Positions 13,201-51,725 of a stretch of DNA of 64,000 nt are shown piece after piece. Each line of letters begins with the position of its first letter. Position 1 is the first letter of the stretch. The notes beneath the pieces were generated by a model. The model had not been told where the DNA came from, searched no databases, and saw only the letters and a list, made by a program, of their open reading frames with translations. Position numbers and translations under genes: made by a program. This DNA comes from Larus michahellis (lineage: Eukaryota; Chordata; Aves; Charadriiformes; Laridae): assembly GCF_964199755.1 (NCBI RefSeq), contig NC_133906.1:11842001-11906000 (forward strand), read 5' to 3'.

Positions 13201-13398
13201 TCGGGAGGCCCTTCAGCAAGACCCCAGGCTGCCTGACTGCCCAGTCCTGTGAAGAAAATGCCCTTAACTTTGCTTTCCCCCTTCCCTTTGTGCTTTCTTG
13301 TCCTCCCAGGTACCCAGATTGATGAAGGTGTTCGCTCAGCAAGCAAGCGCATTGTTGCGCCCCCGGGAGGCCGCTCCAACATAACCTCCCTGAGTTAA
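1045..13398 (+). CDS. DPYSL3: DPYSL3 (CRMP4), 3' twelve coding exons, gene continues upstream of window
   Basis: Collapsin response mediator protein 4 is a cytosolic, tetramer-forming dihydropyrimidinase homologue without hydrolase activity. The family acts in semaphorin signalling, actin and microtubule control and axon growth. Twelve exons join in phase (1,585 nt including TAA). With the usual 43 upstream residues they give 570 residues, the length of the short CRMP4 form. The metal-binding HxH of true dihydropyrimidinases reads HTR here. The C-terminal tail keeps Thr509, Thr514, Ser518 and Ser522, the GSK3/CDK5-DYRK phosphosite ladder known from CRMP4. Assignment to DPYSL3 rather than DPYSL2, DPYSL4 or CRMP1 rests on remembered paralogue differences: the [17 protein letters not shown] stretch, the [15 protein letters not shown] tail and the [17 protein letters not shown] ending. 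The convergent STK32A neighbour supports it independently. The first two coding exons are outside the window. No frameshift or internal stop is seen in any exon. Confidence 0.96.
2284..2448 (+). CDS. DPYSL3: DPYSL3 coding exon 4 (residues 105-159, then first base of codon 160)
   Basis: The 165-nt exon follows a ctctgcag acceptor and encodes [37 protein letters not shown] and a diverged amphipathic end ([11 protein letters not shown]). Codon 105 is split across the intron and gives Met where human CRMP4 has Ile. The donor is the weak gtttgc; its position is fixed by the frame and by the length matching the family exon. Confidence 0.95.
2671..2732 (+). CDS. DPYSL3: DPYSL3 coding exon 5 (residues 160-180)
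   Basis: The 62-nt exon lies between a ctgcccccag acceptor and a gtgaga donor. It encodes [21 protein letters not shown], a highly conserved core strand-helix of the CRMP barrel. It ends in phase 0. Confidence 0.96.
3121..3201 (+). CDS. DPYSL3: DPYSL3 coding exon 6 (residues 181-207)
   Basis: The 81-nt exon begins after tctgttttag and ends before gtaaca. It encodes [20 protein letters not shown] followed by NGDIIAQ. The VHAEN segment corresponds to a metal-site strand in true dihydropyrimidinases. Both ends are phase 0. Confidence 0.97.
4599..4667 (+). CDS. DPYSL3: DPYSL3 coding exon 7 (residues 208-230)
   Basis: The 69-nt exon encodes [20 protein letters not shown] then PEE, flanked by a tgtcctag acceptor and a gtaaga donor. 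The [14 protein letters not shown] block is nearly invariant across CRMPs. Confidence 0.97.
7220..7340 (+). CDS. DPYSL3: DPYSL3 coding exon 8 (residues 231-270, then first base of codon 271)
   Basis: The 121-nt exon lies between ctcttccag and gtgagt. It encodes [20 protein letters not shown], then [40 protein letters not shown] is the form I associate with CRMP4. Confidence 0.97.
7730..7886 (+). CDS. DPYSL3: DPYSL3 coding exon 9 (residues 271-322, then two bases of codon 323)
   Basis: The 157-nt exon, from a cctttccag acceptor to a gtgagt donor, encodes [40 protein letters not shown] and [11 protein letters not shown]. The last codon (AG|T, Ser323) is split with the next exon. Confidence 0.97.
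10646..10787 (+). CDS. DPYSL3: DPYSL3 coding exon 10 (residues 323-370)
   Basis: The 142-nt exon starts after accacccctcag and encodes [40 protein letters not shown] and VIWDKAV. It ends in phase 0 at a gtaaga donor. Confidence 0.97.
11142..11312 (+). CDS. DPYSL3: DPYSL3 coding exon 11 (residues 371-427)
   Basis: The 171-nt exon encodes [40 protein letters not shown] and [17 protein letters not shown]. The [15 protein letters not shown] segment is the beta-sandwich signature shared by amidohydrolases such as dihydropyrimidinase. The acceptor is gtctgagcag and the donor gtaagt. Confidence 0.97.
11919..12098 (+). CDS. DPYSL3: DPYSL3 coding exon 12 (residues 428-487)
   Basis: The 180-nt exon lies between gttgctgcag and gtgagg. 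It encodes [20 protein letters not shown], then [20 protein letters not shown] and a segment ending [12 protein letters not shown]. The [20 protein letters not shown] run separates CRMP4 from the VVISQGKIV form I remember for CRMP2. Confidence 0.97.
12676..12838 (+). CDS. DPYSL3: DPYSL3 coding exon 13, regulatory phospho-tail (residues 488-541, then first base of codon 542)
   Basis: The 163-nt exon encodes [20 protein letters not shown], then the disordered regulatory tail [18 protein letters not shown] and [12 protein letters not shown]. By counting codons the TP/SP sites fall at Thr509, Thr514 and Ser522 with Ser518 between. These are the known CRMP4 GSK3 target sites and the priming site. 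Human Ala519 is Thr here, a small change within the ladder. The acceptor is ggtaacag and the donor gtgaac. Confidence 0.97.
13310..13398 (+). CDS. DPYSL3: DPYSL3 terminal coding exon 14 (residues 542-570, stop TAA)
   Basis: The terminal coding segment follows a polypyrimidine-rich acceptor (tcctcccag). It encodes [20 protein letters not shown], then GRSNITSLS and TAA at 13396-13398. The ending matches the CRMP4 C-terminus except for a conservative Val-to-Ile change (TQI for TQV). Confidence 0.97.
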
Positions 13399-13480
13399 AT
13401 GTCCCTGCCGAGGAGGAAACAAAATCCCTGTTCAAGCAAAGGAAGAAAAATGGTACATTGGTGTTTAAGAAGGAAAGGCA

Positions 13481-13486
13481 AATAAA
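13481..13486 (+). terminator. DPYSL3: candidate proximal poly(A) signal of DPYSL3
   Basis: An AATAAA lies 83 nt after the stop codon in an A-rich context. It would give a very short 3'-UTR. Mammalian DPYSL3 uses a 3'-UTR of several kilobases, so if used at all this is probably an alternative site. Confidence 0.4.
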
Positions 13487-13961
13487 CCTGTTCTGAAGAA
13501 TCAATAAGCCTCAAGCCTTATGTTTCACAAATGCTACTTGCTACCTAGCTTTAAAAATATTGCTTCATTTTGTTTTATGCATAGCCTTAAAATTCTGTTG
13601 TTGTTGTTGTGGGTTCGGTCGGGTTGTGTTTTTACTCTTCCTTTCTGTATGCATGCCGCTCAGACAGGTCGCTCGGTTCAGTGTGTTATTGGTGTTGAAC
13701 GTGTGCGGGATGCTGCGGTGCGGGACGGTGAAATGGCCGGGCAGGCGAAGTGGTGGGGGCCGGCCGGGACCGCAGTGTGGGACGGGGAGGGCAGGTTCAC
13801 GGGAGCTGTAGGGGCAGGTGGGTCTGTGTTGTGTTCATGTCCTTCATCTCCACCCAATGCTCATCGGCATTTCACCACGAGGCCCATGGGGGAGCCTGAA
13901 TCATCTCTGTAACAGCTGTCACAGCACCTCGTGTAAGGAGTTTTACTACTTTGTACACTTT

Positions 13962-13967
13962 ATTAAA
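13962..13967 (+). terminator. DPYSL3: candidate poly(A) signal (ATTAAA) of DPYSL3
   Basis: ATTAAA merges with an A-run of more than ten bases, with GT-rich sequence just after it. The A-run makes it prone to internal oligo(dT) priming in cDNA data, so support from 3'-end sequencing would need care. Confidence 0.3.
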
Positions 13968-14583
13968 AAAAAAAAAAGTTGTTCCTTCAAACAGCTCATG
14001 TTGCTGGTTGGCTTTTTTCTTCCCAGGCTGCCGCTGCTGGGCAGGGCTGCTGCGGAGCGTGCCCCGTGGGTGAGCTGGGCAGCGGGGCTCCAGGAGGGGC
14101 TTTGGGATGCATTAGAGCTGGGGGAGCTGCAGTTCAGGGACAGGCTGCGGAGGGAAACCGTGTGGTGCTCGCTGCTGCCGGTGTTGGGGTATTGGTGTAG
14201 CTGCTCAGGCAAAAGCAAAGGCATTGGCAAAATAGCATGTTGCAGGTAAAAATCTGTTCAGTTTGTGGTTCCGCTCCCTGGCTGCAGCCGAACCTGGCCA
14301 TCGCGGGCTGTGAACGCCTGGTGCAAGCTGTGCCTGCCACCTGTGTGGTGACAGAGACCGGCTCCCCGTGGCACTGCCGGGGCATGGAGTTTGGGTCTGC
14401 CCAGCTGGGGCTGGCTTGAAGGCTGTTTTCTGTGGGCACCTGTGAGTTAAATGCTCCCCTTCTATCAAGCAGGGTTTATCAAACTGAGGGCCGCAGCCTT
14501 CTAAAGCTTGCAAAGCATGCAAGAAAAAAAACTTGATTGGTTTTAAATATTACAAAAATTAAGTGTCAATTTAGGCTGTGCTA

Positions 14584-14589
14584 AATAAA
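14584..14589 (+). terminator. DPYSL3: candidate distal poly(A) signal of DPYSL3
   Basis: AATAAATA is followed by a T-rich tract (about 14597-14612), a usual downstream-element arrangement. It lies 1.19 kb after the stop in AU-rich sequence that looks like 3'-UTR. Confidence 0.45.
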
Positions 14590-15719
14590 TACACTTTTTT
14601 TTTTCTTCCTTAAGTATTTGACCTTGAAATATTTATTTTTACATGCCTGCAACTCAGACAGTACAAGTTGTCCATGGAGCAGTCCTGAAGGGGCCATGCC
14701 AGAATAGTTGTGCCAGGGGTGGGGAAGGCTGTTCATACTTCCAAGTTTTGTGAAGTTCTGCTATCAAGTAATTAAAGATGTTTCCCTGTTGCCTGGTAGT
14801 GATTAAGCTGAGACTGTGCCTCTGTTTACGGAGGAAGAGGGAAAAGGAGAGATGGTTGTCGAAGTCTCTGGGGAATTTTTAAAGATGCAATGTTCTTACC
14901 ATTTAAGTACTCGAGGTTGGGGTTTTTTTTGGTCAGTCAGTACAACAGTATTTATGCAGTAATAGATTTTTCCCCAGTGAGGAGCAGGGCTAGTTTCCTT
15001 GTGTGTGCCTCCAGATAAACACATTTATGGTGTACGAACCTCTCCACTACCCACAGGGAACAGGTACGGCTGTTGGGACAGTCCCTGTGGACCGTGCCAG
15101 AGCTCTGGCTGGCCTCCCTGGGAATGACAAGTCTGAGGGCAGGGAGACATGGAGAGCCCTATCCTGCTCAGCCTTACTGCTAGAAAGCAGGGATGGCTGG
15201 GGAAGGGGAGAGCAAGAACACAGTGATACTAACGTGAGTGTGCAGGGCTTGGCAGGAGAAGGTGGCTTTCCCACTGCAGTGACCCACTTTGAGGACTCCG
15301 ATAACCACTTACTGGTGAAGTAATTCCACTCCAGCTTTGCAGCTCCCTGGACAGAAAAGGGTCAAACTGTCCCACTGGGTTGTTTCCACACTACCAGGGT
15401 ACAGCGATACTTCTGCCCCCCAGCCCTGCACACACGGTGGGGTGCGGCAACCATGCCAGGAGCCTGACCTGAGCAAATAAAAGCAGGCTACCAGGCACAG
15501 GGTGTGGAAGGAGGTGGTGGTACTGCAGTGCATCAATCCATGCGCCTGCAGGGCGCTTGCCAGCTGCACAGAGCAAACCAGGGCACGCTGCACAGCCAGT
15601 GCTGCACCCTCAGTCCCTGCAGCCTTTGCCCAGAACCGGCTTCCCCTCCCCACGGCGCCTTCATGTGATGCCAGGAAACAAACTGCTATAGTTAGCTGAA
15701 ACTGGGGGCCTGCTTTATC

Positions 15720-15725
15720 TTTATT
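15720..15725 (-). terminator. STK32A: second candidate poly(A) signal of STK32A
   Basis: TTTATT on the + strand gives AATAAA on the - strand, about 2.1 kb after the STK32A stop. If used, the STK32A transcript would come within about 1.1 kb of the distal DPYSL3 signal. Confidence 0.25.
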
Positions 15726-16645
15726 GTCCAGAGGTAAAGGTACTGCCATGGTACCGTGTCAGGAAGAGGATGCGCTCCCCCAGCATCACCCACCACAGAC
15801 CAGACTGCCCAGAGAATCTGTACCCCGGCAGTGGTGGGAGAGGGCCCGGATGGGACCCTGAACAGACCTGTTGTGACCACGCTGGACTGCCCTGCTCGGC
15901 CTGTCCGCAGCAGAGATGTGCCATGATGTGGTCCGCTGCATCCCCCAGGAGACATGGCCCAGGGGGGGAGGAGACTCAGCACCTATCGCAATCTGCGGGA
16001 AGGCTCACAAAGCCACTTAGACAGCCAGGGCATATGCTGGCTGGGGAGCAGCTGGGGGTGGGACACCCCACCGCCTCCCTTGTACGAGGGACCAGAAAGT
16101 GGAAGACACCTAACTAAAGCTGATTTTTAGGCGCAACCTACGACTGAGCTGCTCAGTGCTGGGATGCCTGGTACGTGCCCCTGCAGAGGCAGACGGGCAG
16201 GACACGCCATCCCCTGCCTTGGATTCAGGCAGGCTCGGGGGGACGGGGACACTCCGCTCCCAGCAGCCACAGGGATGGCCACTCGCCTGTGCACATGCAT
16301 AAACCACACATTTCCCAAAGCAAACCAGACAGCCATCATCACACCAGTGACAGAGGGATTATTCATGTGTCTATCAGAAGCAGCTATGACAACCACTAGG
16401 AAGTCTACTGCAAACAGTCTTGATTTTTTTTTTCCTGTGTCGGTAATGGACTGAATCCACAGCTCTGTAGGCAGAGGGTGTCAGAAAGTCTTCAGCCAGG
16501 GGACAAGCAGATTTAAACTGAGCCCAGTAAAGTCCGAGTTGGCTCTAGGCAGGAGGAACACCCATTCTGCCTTGCTATGCAAGTGACCTCAGAAGTAACA
16601 TGGAGTTTTGATCATCTGGGAAGGAGCCTTTCATTTGCTGTTGGT

Positions 16646-16651
16646 TTTATT
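16646..16651 (-). terminator. STK32A: candidate poly(A) signal of STK32A
   Basis: TTTATT on the + strand is AATAAA on the - strand, 1.18 kb after the STK32A stop codon. It is the first canonical hexamer I see downstream of the stop. Confidence 0.4.
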
Positions 16652-17832
16652 CGATTTTTTTTTCTGAGTTGATCGGATTTAGCCAGAGAGAAAGACAGGA
16701 AGGCACAGGGGATATAAAGAATACCTTCGGGCAAAAGGGAAGCAAACAGGTCATCATGCATTCATTATATTGCTGAGAATAGGTAAAAATGTTAAATAAG
16801 GAGGTGAAACGTCAGGTCTGCCAAAGCATTTAAATAATAGCATCATTCCCAGCATTACCACAATAGAGAAGCTTTGGCCAATGTCAGTCTTGGCAAAGAC
16901 TGCACCAGGAGTACAGCTATTGCTGCGAACAGTAGCTGCTTAAATCAAGTGTGATTTCAATGGCAGAGTGATTAAAAATACACATTTGAATTTACCTCTG
17001 ATGTTGGAAGCCAAACCCCATCAGATTCAGTGAGTTGCAGCAGTTTAGTGTGATGGTAAATAGGTTTTTCAGGCTGACCTGGAAAAGCATCTGGATGCCG
17101 GTTATTTGCCAGTGGCCGGTTGTTACCTCTTCATTTCCACATCCGCAGGCTCTGGCCACCCACCTGCCAGCGCCGCTCTGCGAGAATTTGGAACAGGAAC
17201 CAGCATGGAGAGGGGGAACTGGATGGGAAGCCTTTGCTGCCAAGGAAGGAGATCACTGCCGCTTCCAGCCCTCCGTGCCCAGACTCACGGGATTCTCGCA
17301 GGAGGCCACCTTTGTCGCTATGTGCTGGGGGAGACCCTGAGCTGAGAGCGGCCTCTTCCAGCTGAAGCCTCAGCTGTGAGCCCCTGCGGGAGGCCAGAGC
17401 CCCACAGAGCCTGGACCCACAGCGCTGTCATGGACCCACCACCATGAGTGACACTAGTGATGGCACCTCTCTGAATGATGCAGCACGCTCAGCCCTTCGG
17501 CTGCGCTGATGGAGCCCCCACCACAGGCTGTGATGCTGGCTTGCCAAGCCGAAAGGGTGAACATGGAGTGTCTCCTCCATTTTCACACAGTCACATTCCC
17601 ACCGCCAAGGCAGGTGCAATAATGGCTGTGGCAAACTGAGGGGGGCAGGACCCACAGCCTCTGTCCCCAGGCCCAGGATCCATGACGGGGTGGGCACAGA
17701 GGCAGCAGGTGCCCTGGCCCCACACTGTCGGCAGCGTCCCGGTGGCAGCGGCCGAGTCCGGGGCCCAGCGCCATGCCGGTGGGAGAGCGGGTGGACGCTG
17801 GCCCCACAAGGAAGCACCGCACTGTGCTGCTC

Positions 17833-48309
<30,477 letters not shown>

Positions 48310-48404
48310 GGTGTGTCCAGCCCCGGCTCAGCTCTGTCGTCCTCCGGGACGTGTCCCCTGTGTGTCACTGCCAGCGGAGCCAGGCAACCTTCTGCTGGTG
48401 CATC
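48310..48404 (-). other. STK32A: predicted STK32A 5'-UTR part of the ATG exon
   Basis: A strong polypyrimidine acceptor on the - strand (tgcctcctccag) ends at 48405, so the exon may start at 48404, 95 nt before the ATG. No transcript data are available, and a transcription start within this intron cannot be excluded. Confidence 0.5.
48365..48403 (-). CDS. possible 12-codon upstream ORF in STK32A 5'-UTR
   Basis: If the predicted acceptor at 48405 is used, an ATG at 48403 opens a frame MHQQKVAWLRWQ closed by TGA at 48367-48365, 55 nt before the main ATG. Its Kozak context is weak, because -3 would fall at the preceding exon end. It might reduce translation of STK32A. It is read from one genome only. 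Confidence 0.3.
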   Translation of the reverse strand: MHQQKVAWLRWQ

Positions 48405-49890
48405 CTGGAGGAGGCAGGAGGCAAAAACTCATCATCCTTCAGGATTAAGACACATTTTGCAGCTTGCAAATTTCTGCCTGGAGGTTCACTGGTCTAGGGA
48501 CAAAACTGAGTATTAGGGAAAAAGCACATTACAATGGTGTTCACTAGAGAAACGCCGTTAACTTCAGAACCCAGACCAGGACTGCTGCCCACTAAGGGAC
48601 GTGCAGAACCAGACTAACAGACCAAAAGACCTGAGGATCTGGCTCATGTTTGCTGTATCATCCAACACATTATATTTTGCAGCTTCAATGACATTATGAT
48701 TGATTTAGAGATGATAAAGCATCACTAATTGGAGTGAGGTCAATATCCAAAATAAATGGACATAGTGGCTTGGCTAGATAAAATGAGAAAGGCACTTCTG
48801 ACTGCTAAGGTGATGTGGAAGTGTAAAAGCTATATAAGAAGAAATTCAAAGTGTCAACCTTTTGATTTAAGCTGTTACAGAAGTCTTTCATTTGGAACAA
48901 AATCATACCTTCTTTTTTTTTAATGAAAAGATTTCATGGAAAATCAAGGTGCAGTTACCATTCAGTTTCTTTAAAATTTTTTTTGGATATGAGCTATGAA
49001 AAAAGATTTTAAAATGTTCTGATTTATGATTCAGTGCTGGCTGCTGTGGCTGGTCTTCCTCTTGCACTGCGGAAGAACAGGTCTGTTCACGAGCAGAAGA
49101 CACAGGTTTTAATTTTCCAATTCTCCCCCGAACACATATGTGTATACTGGAGCATGTGATTCTGTATGATTTAGTGACACTCAAGATAGCTTGAGTGATC
49201 GCATATGGGCACAGTAGCAGTTTTCTTTTTAAAGCTTTTACATGCAAAGCACCTTTATATGTTGACACTGACATCCCTGTGAAATACACGTTTATTTCTT
49301 GTTAGAAGTACAAAACCCTAAAAGAATAAAATGAGGGAGTAACAGTGCAGCACCATCTGGATTTTGTCCAGCCTGGAGCATTCTCCAGGGTGTCCCTATT
49401 TTCATTGGATGTTTAAGGATGTAATGCAGCCTCACTCATTTTGCTCAGATCCACACCCTGGAAATACAGCTACTGAGTTGCTTCACTTTTTTACTTTAAA
49501 GTGACAAGATCATGTTACTGAAGTGCACAAGGGAGGAATCACAAAAAAAAAAATGTTGGAAAAATGAGAATTACTGGGACATTGCTGGGAACTGGGACTG
49601 CCATGGGATGCTGTGGGTTCCCCACACCAGTACACTCAGCTCCTCCTCCCCAGGTAACTGTACCTCCAGCCCTCAGCCAGGAACGCAGCTCTAACCTCAC
49701 GCCCTGGGTCAGGACAATCACCTCAAGTGCTGAAGTTTGCCTGAAGTTTAGAAGCAGCCCCTATATTTGGATATCTTCCTGAATGGGGCTGCAGTGATGT
49801 AGAGTTCATCCCCAGTGTGACAACCCTGGGGACCCAACTGTGGATCAAACTGCAGAAGCTGCCAAAGTGACGTACGGCTGAGTGTGACAC

Positions 49891-49939
49891 ATCCATCCAT
49901 CCACCCACCCACCCACCCACCCATCCATCCATCCATCCC
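49891..49939. repeat. compound tetranucleotide microsatellite (ATCC)n(ACCC)n(ATCC)n
   Basis: Three ATCC units are followed by five ACCC units and then four ATCC units. The symmetrical structure suggests that a C-variant unit arose and spread inside an ATCC tract. Confidence 0.95.
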
Positions 49940-49965
49940 ATGTCAGCTGGCGCTGAGGCCTCGCC

Positions 49966-50005
49966 GCACTCCCCAGTCTCTCCCAGCACTCCCCAGTCTC
50001 TCCCA
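49966..50005. repeat. 20-bp perfect tandem duplication
   Basis: The unit GCACTCCCCAGTCTCTCCCA is present twice in direct succession, just downstream of the tetranucleotide repeat. Confidence 0.9.
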
Positions 50006-51189
50006 GAACAGACCAGGGGACCAGCCATTCTCCCCAAGGCATTTTACGATCCCAGCTGCAACCAACCCTCGCTGCTGCTGCGGTTCACGTCAATCTCATT
50101 ATTCCCAGCAAAGAGCAGGGGAGTCTGCATTTCTTGAAAGGCCAAAAAACTAAATTCTTGACTTCTCATCTCAGAGAACTGAAACAAGATCCAACAATAA
50201 AACAAATGAAGCAGCAAATCTTTGCGATCCCTATCGGTGCCTCTGAAGGGATCAGATCAAGCCTTCAGACTGAAACAAAGCACCACACCAGCACCTCTTT
50301 TCAAGCCCCCAAACTTACTCTTCAGAGGAAAAATACACCTTTGGATGTAAAAGCCACAAATCAGGTTCGCATACTGCATCACTGTGATCTTACTGGTGTC
50401 AAGCAAGGTCAGCTGCTTGAGGAAATTCTCTTGTGTAGGAGTCTGTAGCTTAATTTATTTTTGAAAATACGTCAATACATAAAATCCACGAGGAAGGAGC
50501 GCAGGTATTCCTTGAAGTTAAGCTAGTCTGAGCAATAATTACTAGGATTTGTAACTTTATAAAGTGTACTCAGGGTATGGTAATGATACATCTTTTCGTC
50601 TTTCACGCTGCGAAGTCACAAAATGATTAAAATCATTACTGTCTCTTGGGCCAAGATGACTAACGGTTCCACGTTAACTTGATGCTCAGTTGGATGGCTC
50701 GTTCCACGAGCAGCAGCTCCACTCGTCAGCGGTCCCGGAGTCTCGTCAGCCACAGCAGAAATTATACAGCTGCGAGAAAGCATCTGGTTGGGAATGCCCC
50801 GGCAGCACACCTTCCCATCGCCTAGCACATTTTATCCTCAACAGATAGATGGGAAACGAAAGCAAAGCAGAGGAAAAGTAACCGCTTGAGTGCCATGGCC
50901 AGGGTGCGACATGGGCACTGCACGCAGCCTGCACTCCCCCAGCGGGAAGGAGCCCAGCGGGGCTAAGGAAGGGCTGCTAGTGGCATTGTTAGAATTATCG
51001 CTGATGGGTGAGGTGATACCGAGCTTCCTCAGAAGAGGATCACTAACTCAGAGGGGTTCACAAGTAATTTCTCTCAACACCTCTCCATTGCTTAAGCTGC
51101 TGCCGTTCTGCTGAGCAACTGAAACTGGGCAACACGCAGCAACACACGTTATCCTGTCTCTCGTCCCAGAGAAACTAACGATTATTCTG

Positions 51190-51725
51190 AACTCTTCCGC
51201 AGCCACCGCGGAGCTCAGGAAGGACGAGACCGGTGCTGCCGGTGTCACCTTTGGTCCCCCGCCCCGCTGCGTCCTTCCCCTGCGGCGCCGCCGCCGCGGA
51301 CCTCCCGGCCCGAGAACACGACCCCGGCCCCGAGCCGACCCCGGCCCGGAGCCCACCGTCCGAGAAGGCACCTACCTCGGGGAGGGGACAGGAGGGGGCT
51401 GCGGCGGGACCCAGCAGCGCCCGGCGCCGGCGGCAGCAACCTGCGGCGGCGGCCGGGAAGAGGAGCCCGGGAGGAGCCGGAGGAGCGGAGCAGCCGGAGG
51501 GTCCGCAGGTCCCGGTCGCTCCCGCTCGGCGGCGGCGGGAGGAGCCCGCGCTGGGGCCGCGCCCCGCACACGCCACCGCCCCCAGGGGGGAGGGAGGGTC
51601 CCCCGGCCCCCCTGCCGCACCGCCGGCCCCCCCGCGCCGTGACACCCCGCGGGCCGGGGGGGACGGGCCGTTGTGATGGTCCCGCCGCGGGGGAGCCCTT
51701 CGAGACGCGCCCCTGGACTGCGCCC
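51190..51725 (-). promoter_or_regulatory. STK32A: CpG island, probable STK32A promoter
   Basis: About 530 bp are very GC-rich with dense CpG, unlike the AT-rich flanks. GC-box-like CCGCCCCGC occurs at 51259-51267 and further G/C-rich clusters follow. It lies 2.9 kb upstream of the STK32A ATG. Long reading frames here on both strands are composition artefacts. Confidence 0.75.
51376..51620 (-). other. STK32A: predicted non-coding first exon of STK32A (5' boundary unknown)
   Basis: On the - strand CCGAG|gtaggt at 51376/51375 is a good donor inside the CpG island. It would splice to the acceptor at 48405. The 5' limit given here is arbitrary, because no core promoter element fixes the transcription start. 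Confidence 0.4.

Larger units (their letters stand above)
1230..13309 (+). other. DPYSL3: DPYSL3 introns 3-13
   Basis: The introns over 300 bp are 1230-2283, 2733-3120, 3202-4598, 4668-7219, 7341-7729, 7887-10645, 10788-11141, 11313-11918, 12099-12675 and 12839-13309. I see no extra conserved exon or transposon in them. Minor features are a C-run near 1831-1845 and a 21-nt perfect inverted repeat at 8027-8047 (10-nt arms ATGGCTCTGA). These introns are compact and GC-rich compared with those of STK32A. Confidence 0.6.
13399..17832. other. convergent 3'-UTR / intergenic interval between DPYSL3 and STK32A stop codons
   Basis: These 4,434 bp hold no third gene that I can recognise. The AU-rich parts (14520-14980, and 16620-17000 with T-runs) look like 3'-UTR. 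The GC-rich stretches at 13640-13830 and 15040-16300 contain only short chance reading frames. Candidate poly(A) signals occur on both strands, so the two transcripts could end close together or overlap. Confidence 0.6.
48405..51375 (-). other. STK32A: predicted STK32A first intron (non-coding exon to ATG exon)
   Basis: If the predicted splice sites are right, this 2.97-kb stretch is intron. It holds a compound tetranucleotide repeat at 49891-49939, a 20-bp duplication at 49966-50005 and AT-rich unique sequence. A 104-codon + strand frame at 50134-50448 has no recognisable domain. Confidence 0.4.

Noticed and set aside
1045..13398. Assignment of the first gene to DPYSL4 (which is also convergent with an STK32 gene)
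   Set aside because: The C-terminal tail and the 570-residue numbering with sites at 509, 514, 518 and 522 match CRMP4, and the neighbouring kinase matches STK32A, not STK32C.
50134..50448. 104-codon + strand frame with a Lys/Gln-rich N-terminus
   Set aside because: It has no recognisable domain, start context or splice partner, and lies within a predicted STK32A intron. I cannot support it as a gene.
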